DNA from: Minisyncoccota bacterium
GTDB lineage: Bacteria; Patescibacteriota; Minisyncoccia; JAHIHE01; JAGLIN01
Direction: 5' to 3'
Assembly (NCBI GenBank): GCA_028691985.1
Contig: JAQUYG010000006.1
Coordinates: forward strand, 7,824 to 56,935
Length of the DNA: 49,112 nt
The notes under the pieces were generated by a model. The model searched no databases. It saw nothing but the letters and a program-made list of their open reading frames with translations, and had not been told where the DNA came from. Positions within the stretch are counted from its first letter, which is position 1. Each line of letters starts with the position of its first letter. Both the position numbers and the translations under genes were made by a program. Positions 8,262 through 17,178 of the stretch are shown one piece after another.

Positions 8262-11009
8262 ATGAAAAAAGAAATTCCGAAAGCGTATGACGCTAGAGAA
8301 GTAGAAGATAAAGTTTATAAAATTTGGGAGGATTCCGGATTTTTTAATCCTGATAATCTGCCGTGCGCGGGGGAGGGGAAAACGCCTGATAAATTTGTGA
8401 TTTCTATGCCGCCGCCAAATGCGACGGGGATTTTGCATCTGGGGCATGCTTCGATGTTGGCTTATCAGGACCTGATGGTTCGATTTAATCGATTGAAGCA
8501 AAAACAGACCTTATGGTTGCCGGGGACTGATCATGCTTCTATCGCTACACAGACAAAAGTAGAAAAGATTATCGCAGAGGAAGGCAAGACTAAATATGAT
8601 TTGGGGCGGGAGAAATTTTTGGAGAGGGTCCATGAGTATGTTGAGGGGTCGCAGGATACGATTCGTAACCAAGTGCGCAAGATGGGGTCATCCTGTGATT
8701 GGTCGCGCGAGAGATATACACTGGATGAAGGGCTGTCAGAAGTTGTGAAAGAGGTTTTTGAGATGATGTATAAAGATGGCCTTATCTATCGCGGGGATAG
8801 AATTGTTAATTGGTGCCCGAGGTGCGAATCGACACTTGCCGATGATGAGGTGGAGCATCAGGAAACTAAAGGAAAATTCTATTTTTTCCGATATAGTAAA
8901 GATTTTCCAATCACAATTGCAACCACTAGACCGGAAACGAAATTGGGGGATGTGGCGGTGGCGGTGAATCCGAAAGATGAGAAATATAAGGAATTTGTCG
9001 GTAAAATATATAAAATCAATTTGGGAAACGGTGAGCATGAAATTAAAATTATTGCCGACAGGAATGTCGATATGACTTTTGGAACGGGCGCGCTTGGTGT
9101 GACTCCTGCACATAGCATGGTTGATTTTCAGATGGCGCATGAAAATGATCTGCCTGTCATAAAAGTGATTGGTGAGGATGGCAGAATGACGGCGGAGGCG
9201 GGTGAAGATTACGAAGGACTTACGACGGTCGAGGCAAGAGAGAAAATTGCACAGTATTTCCGCGACAACGGACTTATGGAAAAAGAGGAAGAAGTCGATC
9301 AGAACTTGAGTATCTGTTATCGTTGCGATGCGACCATTGAGCCATTGCCTTCGCTTCAGTGGTTTATTGATGTGAATAAAAAAATAACTAAGGAAGGCAA
9401 TAAATATTTTCAAGACAAGTCTCTCAAAGAGGTGATGCTTCAGGTTGTTCGAGAAAGGGAAGTAAAAATAATTCCAGAGAGGTTTGAGAAAGCATATTTC
9501 AGTTGGGTGGAAAATTTGCGGGATTGGTGTATTTCTCGTCAGCTTTGGTTCGGGCACAGGGTTCCGGTTTGGTATTGCGAGGATTGCGGAGAAATAATAT
9601 TGAATAAAAAAGATGAAGAAGCTTGTCCAAAGTGTAAAAGTGAAAACATAAAACAAGATTCCGATACCTTCGACACTTGGTTTTCTTCGGGGATGTGGAC
9701 CTTTTCTACTTTAATGGACAAGGATTTTACGAAATATAATACTTTTGAGGAGTGGATGAAAAGCAGTCCGGATCTTGCGAAGTTTCATCCGACCAGCGTG
9801 ATGGAGACGGGGTATGATATTTTGCCTTTGTGGGTAGCAAGAATGATTTTGATGACGACCTATGTAGTTGGCGAGATTCCTTTTGAAAATGTCTATTTGC
9901 ATGGAATGCTTCGTGACAAAGAAGGTCGCAAGATGAGCAAATCGCTCGGGAATGGAATTGATCCTTTGGAAATGATTGAGAAATACGGCACGGATGCGCT
10001 TCGTTTGAGTCTCATCGTCGGTTCGGCACCTGGGAATGATTTGAAGGTCTATGAAGAGAAAATCGAGAACTATCGTAATTTTGTGAACAAATTATGGAAT
10101 ATTTCGAGATATATTTTGATGAGTGTGAAAGAAGTGGGACAGATAGAAAAGCGACCGGAGGCTAAAACTTTGGCGGATGAGTGGATATTGGGTGAGATAG
10201 ATATTCTTGTCGCGAGTGTTGGTAACAACCTTGAAAATTTCAGGTTCTCTTTGGCAGGGGAGGATATATATGATTTTGCCTGGAGCAAGTTGGCGGACTG
10301 GTATCTTGAAATTGCCAAAGTAGAAGGCGATAAGGATGAGATATTGCTTTACGCATTAGAAAGACTGCTTATAGTTTTGCATCCGTTTGCGCCGTTTGTT
10401 ACTGAGGAGATTTGGAAGAATTTTGGTTTTGACAATCTGATAATGATAGAAAAATGGCCGGAAAGTAGTGTGTCTGTGAAAATGAACATCGATGAGTATA
10501 GAACAGTAAGGATAGTTGGATGTTCAGAAGAGGATGCAGCAATCAGGGGAGATTTTGAACTCATAAAAAACATGATTACTTCAATCCGTAACATCCGTGC
10601 GGAATATAAAATAGAGCCGGTGAAAAAATTGAAGGCGGTGATTGTGTCGATAGACAAAAAGGATTTGATCGAATCGCAAGCGGAGATTATCAAATTTTTA
10701 GGAAGAATAGAAGAATTGGAGATGGTGGATAAATTTGAAAAAAGTGATGACATGGCGATGGCGGTTTTGCCAGGCGTAGAGATTTTTGTTTCTCTCGAGG
10801 GATTAGTTGATAGGGAAAAAGAAAGGCAAAATCTTTTGAAAGAAAAAGAAAATCTGGAAAAATTCGTAAAAAATCTGGAAGCAAAACTGGAGAATGAGAC
10901 TTTCGTGGCGAAGGCGCCTGCAAAAATCATTGAACAGGAAAAAACCAAACTCACAGATAGCAAGGACAGGCTCGGGAAGGTGGAAGAAAAAATAAAATCC
11001 TTGTTGTAA
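8262..11009 (+). CDS. valS: Valyl-tRNA synthetase
   Basis: 915 residues, in the normal range for class I ValRS. It charges tRNA-Val and edits threonine. The HIGH motif is HLGH (residues 59-62, in PPPNATGILHLGHA), the KMSKS motif is intact (RKMSKSLGN near residue 558), and GTDHASIATQ marks the active-site region. The editing (CP1) insertion lies between, with ATTRPETKLGD near residue 224. The last ~70 residues form a Lys/Glu-rich coiled coil, the tRNA-binding arm typical of ValRS. A Cys cluster (CEDCGE, CPKCKSE) near residue 440 probably binds zinc, as in some bacterial and archaeal ValRS. ATG 8262 follows the broken gene by 17 bases. Confidence 0.97.
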   Translation: MKKEIPKAYDAREVEDKVYKIWEDSGFFNPDNLPCAGEGKTPDKFVISMPPPNATGILHLGHASMLAYQDLMVRFNRLKQKQTLWLPGTDHASIATQTKVEKIIAEEGKTKYDLGREKFLERVHEYVEGSQDTIRNQVRKMGSSCDWSRERYTLDEGLSEVVKEVFEMMYKDGLIYRGDRIVNWCPRCESTLADDEVEHQETKGKFYFFRYSKDFPITIATTRPETKLGDVAVAVNPKDEKYKEFVGKIYKINLGNGEHEIKIIADRNVDMTFGTGALGVTPAHSMVDFQMAHENDLPVIKVIGEDGRMTAEAGEDYEGLTTVEAREKIAQYFRDNGLMEKEEEVDQNLSICYRCDATIEPLPSLQWFIDVNKKITKEGNKYFQDKSLKEVMLQVVREREVKIIPERFEKAYFSWVENLRDWCISRQLWFGHRVPVWYCEDCGEIILNKKDEEACPKCKSENIKQDSDTFDTWFSSGMWTFSTLMDKDFTKYNTFEEWMKSSPDLAKFHPTSVMETGYDILPLWVARMILMTTYVVGEIPFENVYLHGMLRDKEGRKMSKSLGNGIDPLEMIEKYGTDALRLSLIVGSAPGNDLKVYEEKIENYRNFVNKLWNISRYILMSVKEVGQIEKRPEAKTLADEWILGEIDILVASVGNNLENFRFSLAGEDIYDFAWSKLADWYLEIAKVEGDKDEILLYALERLLIVLHPFAPFVTEEIWKNFGFDNLIMIEKWPESSVSVKMNIDEYRTVRIVGCSEEDAAIRGDFELIKNMITSIRNIRAEYKIEPVKKLKAVIVSIDKKDLIESQAEIIKFLGRIEELEMVDKFEKSDDMAMAVLPGVEIFVSLEGLVDREKERQNLLKEKENLEKFVKNLEAKLENETFVAKAPAKIIEQEKTKLTDSKDRLGKVEEKIKSLL

Positions 11010-11028
11010 TTTTTAAAGATGTTATAAT
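11001..11028 (+). promoter_or_regulatory. Promoter of the hsp20-pil unit
   Basis: TTGTTG (11001-11006), 16 bases, TATAAT (11023-11028), with an extended TG at 11020-11021. It overlaps the end of valS. Expected start near 11035. Confidence 0.6.
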
Positions 11029-11034
11029 ATACGA

Positions 11035-11163
11035 GTAGCAAGTTCGGAAAAATAAATATAACTGAAATTCATAATGCTTTCCATAGTGATACAAACTTCA
11101 TAGGCGAACCTTTCTTAGGTTTGTCTTTGTGTTTTTGATAATTCATTAAATAAAAAGAAAAAT
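11035..11163 (+). promoter_or_regulatory. Long 5' leader of hsp20
   Basis: About 129 untranslated bases precede the hsp20 ATG. They contain ACAAAC (11092) pairing with GTTTGT (11118) around an inner AACC...GGTT hairpin, followed by a T-rich run. No CIRCE operator is visible and no clear Shine-Dalgarno site precedes the ATG. A folded leader upstream of a small heat-shock gene could be an RNA thermometer or attenuator; this is inference only. Confidence 0.35.
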
Positions 11164-11682
11164 ATGATGAAACAAAAAAAATCTTTCCTTGACAAGATAG
11201 TAGGCGGCAGCGAGGAGGATCAGTTGAAAGAATCAGAAGGTCGTGAAGAAGCGAAGCCGATCGGTATCGAGAATGTCGAACGGGACGAGTCTGTCGGCAT
11301 GACAGAAGAAGGTGTTCAGGAAGAATGGATGGACGAAGGCGTAGCTGAAGACGATGGTCAGTTGGCAATCGATGTCTATCAGACCGAGGATGCAATAGTC
11401 GTGAAATCAATCATCGGCGGTATAAGGCCGGAAGATCTGGATTTGACGGTTACTAACGATATGGTGACTATCAAAGGGGTCAGGCAGAACAGTGAGGAAA
11501 TCGTGGATGACAATTATTATTATCAAGAATGTTTTTGGGGAAGTTTTTCAAGGTCGGTTATTTTGCCGTGTGATATCAGAACGGACGGAGTGGAGGCTTC
11601 AATGAAGAACGGAATACTCACAATCAGGATGCCTAAGATTGAAAAAGGTTCCTCTACTAAGGTTGAAGTTAGAGAAGAATAA
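11164..11682 (+). CDS. Small heat-shock protein (Hsp20/alpha-crystallin family)
   Basis: 172 residues. An ATP-independent holdase that keeps unfolding proteins soluble in the cytoplasm. The alpha-crystallin domain covers about residues 62-165: QLAIDVYQTEDAIVVKS, GIRPEDLDLTVTNDMVTIKG, the W-x-x-F-x-R-S segment CFWGSFSRSVILP and the hallmark MKNGILTIRMPK (A-x-x-x-N-G-v-L form). The first ~60 residues are acidic and low in complexity and differ from most Hsp20 proteins, which have an aromatic-rich N-terminus. Position directly upstream of pilM on the same strand, 31 bases apart, suggests co-transcription with the pilus operon; this hsp20-pilM neighbourhood is unusual in well-studied bacteria. 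Confidence 0.93.
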   Translation: MMKQKKSFLDKIVGGSEEDQLKESEGREEAKPIGIENVERDESVGMTEEGVQEEWMDEGVAEDDGQLAIDVYQTEDAIVVKSIIGGIRPEDLDLTVTNDMVTIKGVRQNSEEIVDDNYYYQECFWGSFSRSVILPCDIRTDGVEASMKNGILTIRMPKIEKGSSTKVEVREE

Positions 11683-11713
11683 GACAAAAGGAGCAAAAAA
11701 TAAAATTAAAACA

Positions 11714-12856
11714 ATGTTTCAATTGAGTAAAAAATCCGCTTCTTTCTTTGGAATAGACTTGGGAACTACTGGTATCAAGGTGGTCCATCTTGCATATGAA
11801 AATGACCGTGTGACACTCAAAAATTATGTCTCCTTAGAGGCAGAGAAAAAAATCAATCCTGACGGTTCTATTACAAAGAGGAATATCCAGGCGCTTGATC
11901 AGGATACGACGGAAAGTATGCAGACTATAATCGAAAGTGCCGGTGTGGCAAACAACAAGGTGGCTATGTCAGTTCCGGCATCCTCTACTTTTTCTTCAAT
12001 AATCACGCTTCCTAAAATGCCGGAAGATCAGATTGAGAATGCTGTGAATTATGAGGCAAGGCAATACATTCCCATCTCTGTTGATGAGGTTGTTTTTGGG
12101 TGGAGTGTTATTTCTGGAAGTGGTAAAGATAAAATTGTCCTAAAAAGCGGCAAGCACGCTGGCAAGAAAGAGGAAAGAAAAGCTGCGCCGATGTCGTCGA
12201 GTGGGGGTGAAAAGACGAGAGTTCTTTTGATTGCTATTCCGAAAGAGATTTCCGCAAAATATATGAAGATTGCGAATGAGTTCAATCTTGATTTGATAGC
12301 TCTTGAGACAGAGTCTTTTTCTCTTGCCAGGTCTTTGGTTGGGAAAAAAGAGGGAGTTTTTGTGGTTATTGACCTCGGTTATAAGATGACCAGTATAACT
12401 ATAATCGATGACGGACTCGTAACCGAAAGTCATAGTATTTCCAGTGTCGGGGGGGAGGAATTTACAAAAGTCATCAGTCACAGTTTTGGAGTTAATGAAA
12501 AGAGAGCGGATGTTCTCAAAAAAGAAATCGGAATCAGTCCTTCGGCTACCGACAAGAAAGTCTATGAGGTTATATCGCCGATTTTGAGCATTGTCGTTTC
12601 CGAGGTGAAGAAGAATGAAGAGGCTTATATGAGGACTAACGGTAAAAAAATTAATGGTGTAGTTCTGACCGGAGGATCATCTCTTATGCCGGGACTCGGC
12701 GAATATATTGCCAATGAGCTTAAGATTCCGGTAGAGATGGGAAATCCTTTTAAGATGATTTCTTATAATAAAATACTCGATGATAAGCTAGAGAAGATAG
12801 CTCCTCATTACGCAGTAGCTGTCGGATTGGCTCTCTACGGGTTTGAGGATAAATAA
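11714..12856 (+). CDS. pilM: Type IV pilus assembly protein PilM
   Basis: 380 residues from ATG 11714; an upstream in-frame extension into hsp20 is unlikely because family members start with the segment FGIDLGTTGIKVV. PilM is an actin/FtsA-like cytoplasmic ATP-binding protein that joins PilN at the membrane and connects the motor to the platform. Visible ATPase-fold motifs: FFGIDLGTTGIKVVHL (phosphate 1), VFVVIDLGYKMTSITI (phosphate 2) and VVLTGGSSLMPGLGEYI (adenosine). AMSVPASSTFSSIITLP matches the PilM 1A region. It starts the pilM-pilB-receiver-pilT-pilin order. pilN and pilO are not adjacent but lie about 10 kb downstream, after ligA and gatCA. Confidence 0.94.
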   Translation: MFQLSKKSASFFGIDLGTTGIKVVHLAYENDRVTLKNYVSLEAEKKINPDGSITKRNIQALDQDTTESMQTIIESAGVANNKVAMSVPASSTFSSIITLPKMPEDQIENAVNYEARQYIPISVDEVVFGWSVISGSGKDKIVLKSGKHAGKKEERKAAPMSSSGGEKTRVLLIAIPKEISAKYMKIANEFNLDLIALETESFSLARSLVGKKEGVFVVIDLGYKMTSITIIDDGLVTESHSISSVGGEEFTKVISHSFGVNEKRADVLKKEIGISPSATDKKVYEVISPILSIVVSEVKKNEEAYMRTNGKKINGVVLTGGSSLMPGLGEYIANELKIPVEMGNPFKMISYNKILDDKLEKIAPHYAVAVGLALYGFEDK

Positions 12857-12880
12857 TTCATTTGATTTTTTTTAAAGCTT

Positions 12881-14638
12881 ATGGATGATCAGGAACTGAA
12901 AAAGGTATATGATTATCTTTTGTCTTGTTCTATAGATAAAAAGCAGAATATCGATGCCGCTTATGAGAAGGCGCAAAAAACCAAGGCGAATATTTTTGAA
13001 ATTCTGGTGAACGACAAGATACTGAAGGAAGAGGAGGCCACGAAAATCAAGGCCGATTTTTTGCGTATTCCTTATGTGTCTTTGAAAGAAAAGGTTATAG
13101 ACGAAGCGGTACTTAGAGTTATTCCTGAAAAGGCCGTCATGTTTTATAAATTCGTCCCTTTCGAATATGACAACAATCTTTTAAAAGTTGGAATGGTGAA
13201 TCCTGATAATTTTGACGCCTTAGATGCTCTTAAATTTATTTCCATAAGGCACGGCATTAGTACTAAGATATACCTCATCTCGAAGGGAAGTTTTAATACG
13301 ATTACCAAACAATATAAAACTTTCGGAGATGAACTTAAAAATGTATTGGAAACAGTAGATAAGAGGATCGAGCACAAAGAGGAAAGAGGGGATAAAGACA
13401 AGGATAAAGAAACACAAAGGATAACCGAGGAGGCGCCGGTCAGTAAGGTTGTTGATATCATTATTTCTCACGCAGTTGAGGGAAAGGCGAGTGATATACA
13501 TATCGAATCTTCTGAGAAGGATTTAAGGGTGCGGTATCGTCTGGATGGTGAGCTGCATGACAGTCTTATTTTGCCTAAGAAACTTGGTCCGGCAGTTGTC
13601 TCTAGAATTAAAATCCTTTCCAATTTAAAGATAGATGAGACTCGCAAACCTCAGGATGGTAGATTCCGTTTTAATCTTTCTGATCATAGTGGATTGGGAA
13701 AAAGTGTTGATCTTCGTGTTTCTACTTTTCCCACCGTGAATGGTGAGAAGGTGGTTATGAGAATCTTGGACACATCCTCTGAAATTGCCAACTTGGAAAG
13801 TTTGGGGATAAGGCTTAAAGCGCTCAATATCGTTAAAGAAAATATAAAAAAACCTTTCGGAATAATTTTAATTACAGGACCTACGGGAAGTGGAAAATCA
13901 ACCACTCTTTATGCTATTCTGAAATTGTTAAACAAGGAGGGAGTCAATGTTGTGACTCTTGAGGACCCGGTGGAATATTATCTGGAAGGGATAAATCAGA
14001 GTCAGGTCAAGCCGGAAATCGGATATACCTTCGCGTCCGGGCTAAGGTCAATATTGAGACAGGATCCGGATATTGTGATGGTGGGTGAGATCCGTGATAA
14101 AGAGACAGCGGAATTGGCGATGCATGCCGCTCTCACGGGACATCTTGTGCTTTCAACTTTGCACACAAACAATTCCGTGGGTGTCATCCCTCGGTTGGTT
14201 GATATGGGAATCGAGTCTTTTCTTATCGGTTCCGCGCTCAATATCGCTATCGCACAGAGGCTTGTTAGAAGAATCTGTCCTTATTGTAAGGAGGAAATTC
14301 AGGTTCCACCGGAAATCCTTGCAAGCGTAGAAGAAGAAATAAAGTTTATCCCAGAAGAGCAGCGAAACGATGTGGATATCAGTAAAGGGCTCAAATTTTA
14401 TAGAGGCAAGGGTTGTAAAGAATGTAAAAATTCTGGATCAATCGGAAGAGTTGGAATATACGAGGTTCTTTCGATGACGCCGGAAATGGAAAAGGTAATC
14501 CACGCGAAAGTGACAGACAATGACATAGAAGAAGAAACAAAGAGACAGGGCATGATTACGATGAAGCAGGATGGAATTATTAAGGCCTTGCTGGGAATGA
14601 CCTCGATTGAAGAAGTTATGAGAGTTACTGAAGAATAA
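12881..14638 (+). CDS. pilB: Type IV pilus extension ATPase PilB (GspE/PulE family)
   Basis: 585 residues. A hexameric ATPase that drives pilin polymerisation. The N-terminal MshEN-type domain (about 1-150) includes IPYVSLKEKVIDEAVLRVIPE. The catalytic part has Walker A GPTGSGKST near residue 333, the Asp box VTLEDPVEYYLEG, Walker B-type DIVMVGEIRD, and the His box TGHLVLSTLHTN. A four-Cys zinc site (CPYC ... CKEC) lies near residues 467-510, as in PilB/GspE and not in PilT. A highly charged linker (HKEERGDKDKDKETQR) near residue 165 separates the domains. It is followed 22 bases on by a receiver-domain gene and then by pilT. Confidence 0.96.
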   Translation: MDDQELKKVYDYLLSCSIDKKQNIDAAYEKAQKTKANIFEILVNDKILKEEEATKIKADFLRIPYVSLKEKVIDEAVLRVIPEKAVMFYKFVPFEYDNNLLKVGMVNPDNFDALDALKFISIRHGISTKIYLISKGSFNTITKQYKTFGDELKNVLETVDKRIEHKEERGDKDKDKETQRITEEAPVSKVVDIIISHAVEGKASDIHIESSEKDLRVRYRLDGELHDSLILPKKLGPAVVSRIKILSNLKIDETRKPQDGRFRFNLSDHSGLGKSVDLRVSTFPTVNGEKVVMRILDTSSEIANLESLGIRLKALNIVKENIKKPFGIILITGPTGSGKSTTLYAILKLLNKEGVNVVTLEDPVEYYLEGINQSQVKPEIGYTFASGLRSILRQDPDIVMVGEIRDKETAELAMHAALTGHLVLSTLHTNNSVGVIPRLVDMGIESFLIGSALNIAIAQRLVRRICPYCKEEIQVPPEILASVEEEIKFIPEEQRNDVDISKGLKFYRGKGCKECKNSGSIGRVGIYEVLSMTPEMEKVIHAKVTDNDIEEETKRQGMITMKQDGIIKALLGMTSIEEVMRVTEE

Positions 14639-14660
14639 TTTTATAAGCTAATTTATAAAA

Positions 14661-15041
14661 ATGGATCCAAAGAAAAATAAAATATTGATAGTTGAGGATG
14701 ATTCATATATTTCGGATATGTATAAGATCAAGCTGGAGGAGGAGGGGTGTTCTGTGCATGTCGCTCCAGATGGGGAGAATGGTCTTGAGCTCGCTGATAA
14801 GGTCATGCCGGACATCATTCTTTTGGATGTTGTTATGCCGAAGATGGACGGTTTTGCAGTTTTGCAGAATCTCAGAGGTAATGAAAAATTTAACAACACT
14901 CCTATAGTAATGCTTACTAATTTGGGGCAGAAAGAAAGCGTGGAGAGGGGGTTAAAATCTGGAGCTGACGATTATATCGTCAAGGCACACTTTACACCTT
15001 CAGAGGTTGTTAGCAAGATTGAGGATATTTTGAACAAGTAA
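14661..15041 (+). CDS. Stand-alone response-regulator receiver protein (CheY-like)
   Basis: 126 residues, a receiver domain only. The phosphoacceptor is D56 (IILLDVVMPKMDGF); the acidic pair D13-D14, the switch threonine (VMLTNLG) and the conserved lysine (DDYIVKAHF) are all present, so it should be phosphorylatable. There is no DNA-binding output domain. Its place between the extension and retraction ATPase genes (22 bases after pilB, 10 before pilT) suggests control of pilus dynamics, comparable in principle with PilG/PilH. No histidine kinase lies in the window, so the partner is unknown. Confidence 0.93.
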   Translation: MDPKKNKILIVEDDSYISDMYKIKLEEEGCSVHVAPDGENGLELADKVMPDIILLDVVMPKMDGFAVLQNLRGNEKFNNTPIVMLTNLGQKESVERGLKSGADDYIVKAHFTPSEVVSKIEDILNK

Positions 15042-15051
15042 GAATAAAATT

Positions 15052-16128
15052 ATGTCCGGTATAAACTCTAAGCAGGAAATGGAAGGGCTTCTATCTACCA
15101 CGGCAGAAGAAAATGCTTCGGACCTTCATATCTCGGTGGGAAGATATCCGACCTTGAGGATTGATGGCCGGCTGGTTCCTTTGAATGGAAAAAGTATTTT
15201 GTCTGCAAAGGACACTGAAGAATTGATCACTTCAATTTTAAACGAGAAAAGGAAGCAGCAGTTTTATGAAGAGCAAGAGCTGGATCTTTCGTATGAGTTG
15301 GAAAGTGGAACCAGATTCAGAGTCAATATGTTTTTTCAAAGGGGTAATGTGAGTGCAGCTTTCAGGCTTATTTCTTCAAGAATAAAGACGCTGGAGGAGC
15401 TCGGAATGCCTAGCTCTATTTATGACTTTACGAAACCTTCTCAAGGTTTCGTCCTTGTTACCGGCCCTTCCGGGCATGGAAAGTCTACGACACTTGCGGC
15501 CCTTATAGACAGGATTAATTCTGAGAAATATCAGCATATTATTACGATTGAAGATCCTATCGAGTATATATATACACAGAACCGTTGCATTGTTGATCAG
15601 AGAGAAGTTTGTACGGATACGAAGTCTTTTCAGCACGCACTTCGGGCAATCTTTCGAGAAGATGCGGATGTGATTTTGGTAGGTGAGCTTCGTGATTGGG
15701 AGACAATCAGCACGGCGATAACCGCGGCAGAAACGGGGCATCTGGTGTTTGCGACTTTGCATACTAACAGTGCAGCGCAGACAATCGATCGTATTATCGA
15801 CAGTTTTCCCGCTAGTCAGCAGAATCAGATCAGGGCGCAGCTTTCAGGAAATTTGCTCGGTGTAATTTCTCAAAGGCTTATTCCTCGTATCGGGGGAGGT
15901 CGGGTTCCGTCGGTGGAAATTATGAAAGCTAATTCGGCAGTCAGAAATTTGATTAGGGAGAATAAGATACATCAGCTGGATCTGGTTATCAATACCAGCG
16001 CCGATGAGGGAATGGTATCTCTTAACAATTCTTTGGCAAAATTGGTTAAAGAAGGGGAGGTTTCCGTTGAGGATGCTAACACTTATTCAACCAATACTAA
16101 TGACCTGAAAATGCTCCTTACGAGGTAA
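15052..16128 (+). CDS. pilT: Type IV pilus retraction ATPase PilT
   Basis: 358 residues. A hexameric ATPase that depolymerises the pilus for retraction and twitching. Walker A is GPSGHGKST near residue 140, the Asp box ITIEDPIEYIY, the Walker B region DVILVGELRDWET, and the His box TGHLVFATLHTNSA. The PilT-specific C-terminal AIRNLIRE motif is present as AVRNLIRENKIHQ. It lacks the PilB zinc site. No PilU paralogue is seen. The presence of PilT means the pilus is likely retractile rather than a secretion pseudopilus only. Confidence 0.96.
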   Translation: MSGINSKQEMEGLLSTTAEENASDLHISVGRYPTLRIDGRLVPLNGKSILSAKDTEELITSILNEKRKQQFYEEQELDLSYELESGTRFRVNMFFQRGNVSAAFRLISSRIKTLEELGMPSSIYDFTKPSQGFVLVTGPSGHGKSTTLAALIDRINSEKYQHIITIEDPIEYIYTQNRCIVDQREVCTDTKSFQHALRAIFREDADVILVGELRDWETISTAITAAETGHLVFATLHTNSAAQTIDRIIDSFPASQQNQIRAQLSGNLLGVISQRLIPRIGGGRVPSVEIMKANSAVRNLIRENKIHQLDLVINTSADEGMVSLNNSLAKLVKEGEVSVEDANTYSTNTNDLKMLLTR

Positions 16129-16151
16129 GTATGTTCAAATTAAAATAAGTG

Positions 16152-16160
16152 TGTTAGAAT
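16152..16160 (+). promoter_or_regulatory. Extended -10 promoter of first pilin
   Basis: TG-T-TAGAAT, with the ATG of the pilin about 70 bases downstream. No good -35 box, as expected for extended -10 promoters. It would let the pilin be made in excess over pilT. Confidence 0.4.
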
Positions 16161-16230
16161 GATATAAAAGATTATAAGCTTTCAAAATATATATTAAAAT
16201 TCAAATAATTATTGAAGGGAGGTGAAGAAA

Positions 16231-16611
16231 ATGAAAATGAATTCTAAAGGTTTTACCCTTATCGAACTCTTGGTCGTTATCGCTATCATTGGTATTTTGT
16301 CAACGATTGCCATGACTTCACTTAACAGTGCCAGGAAAAAGGCTAACGATGCTTCTTTCCAGAGCAGTGCTTCTAGTGTAGTTTCTTCAATGGTAATTTG
16401 CTGTAGTGATTCGACTGCTTCCATATCAACTACTATACCTGGCGATGTCTGTGATTCAGGAACGGCTGGAGCTTGGCCAGCGGATGTATTCGGAACTATA
16501 ACCGTAAACACTGATTGTACTGATGGATTGTTTGATGTTGATATAGCTAATGCTAATTCTAACAGTAATATCGCTTCTGCTAATTGTACTGAAGGTGGAT
16601 GTACATTCTAG
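16231..16611 (+). CDS. Type IV pilin (class III signal), probable major pilin
   Basis: 126 residues from ATG 16231, chosen because GGAGG (16218-16222) sits 8 bases before it; it is the best Shine-Dalgarno site in the pilus locus and fits high expression. The prepilin peptide MKMNSKG is cut before F in G-FTLIELLVVIAIIGIL; the glutamate at position 5 of the mature protein is present. The globular domain is small and has a vicinal Cys pair (VICCSDS), then single Cys residues and a C-terminal C-x5-C (NCTEGGCTF). A terminator follows directly. Strong ribosome site, own promoter and terminator make it my first candidate for the major subunit. Confidence 0.92.
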   Translation: MKMNSKGFTLIELLVVIAIIGILSTIAMTSLNSARKKANDASFQSSASSVVSSMVICCSDSTASISTTIPGDVCDSGTAGAWPADVFGTITVNTDCTDGLFDVDIANANSNSNIASANCTEGGCTF

Positions 16612-16635
16612 TGTCTTAGATATTATGAAGAAATG

Positions 16636-16660
16636 GGCGATGAAATTCGCCTGTTTTTTT
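16636..16660 (+). terminator. Terminator after first pilin
   Basis: GGCGA, 6-base loop, TCGCC (16647-16651), then TGTTTTTTTATTTT. Confidence 0.75.
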
Positions 16661-16676
16661 ATTTTCCCTCATTTTG

Positions 16677-16685
16677 TGTTATATT
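16677..16685 (+). promoter_or_regulatory. Extended -10 promoter of second pilin
   Basis: TG-T-TATATT about 30 bases before ATG 16714. Same layout as upstream of the first pilin. Confidence 0.4.
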
Positions 16686-16713
16686 TAGATTGTAATTTTT
16701 AAATGCAATCCGT

Positions 16714-17112
16714 ATGTCTGCACAGAGAAATAAAGGGTTTGTTTTAATCAATATGTTAGTTGCAATCCCGGTTGTCAGTACTATGTTTTATGTCTTTGCG
16801 ATGTCATCGCTCGACGGGGCAAGATCAAGGGCCAGCGATGCCTCTTTCGCCTCATCTGCGGCCGCTTCTGTGGGCTCAATGCTACTTTGCTGCGAGGATG
16901 GAGGGATGTTACAAAATACTCCAGGAGAAAGTGTTTGTAGTACTGGGGGGTATGGCAATTATCCGAGTAGTGATTATGTCAAAAGTATAGAAGTTGTTGA
17001 TGCTTGTGGAGGACAATACGGATTTGATTTTAAAGTGATTATGACTTCGCCGTATATCACAGGAAAATTTTCTCGGGCGATATGCACGGCAGAAGGGTGT
17101 GATTTTGAATAG
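16714..17112 (+). CDS. Divergent pilin-like protein lacking Glu5
   Basis: 132 residues. It is clearly related to its two neighbours (SSLDGARSRASDASFASSA, a vicinal Cys pair LLCCEDG, and a C-terminal C-x5-C), but the conserved FTLIE stretch reads G-FVLINMLVAIPVVSTMF. The peptidase Gly is kept, while Glu5 of the mature pilin is Asn and a Pro appears in the N-terminal helix. Glu5 normally pairs with the N-terminal amine of the next subunit during assembly. It may be a minor or capping pilin, or a pilin gene under relaxed selection. No frameshift is seen. Confidence 0.85.
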   Translation: MSAQRNKGFVLINMLVAIPVVSTMFYVFAMSSLDGARSRASDASFASSAAASVGSMLLCCEDGGMLQNTPGESVCSTGGYGNYPSSDYVKSIEVVDACGGQYGFDFKVIMTSPYITGKFSRAICTAEGCDFE

Positions 17113-17178
17113 AGTCGTTCCTAGTGAGTAGTATAGTTTTTAGGAAATATTTTTAATATAATAACATTGTCAGGTAAT

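Noticed and set aside
8736-9656. 306-codon open frame on the minus strand
   Set aside because: Entirely inside valS on the opposite strand; composition (Phe, His, Ile rich) is typical of an antisense frame of an AT-rich gene.
10349-11041. 230-codon open frame on the minus strand
   Set aside because: Antisense to the coiled-coil end of valS; Ser/Phe-rich low-complexity translation.
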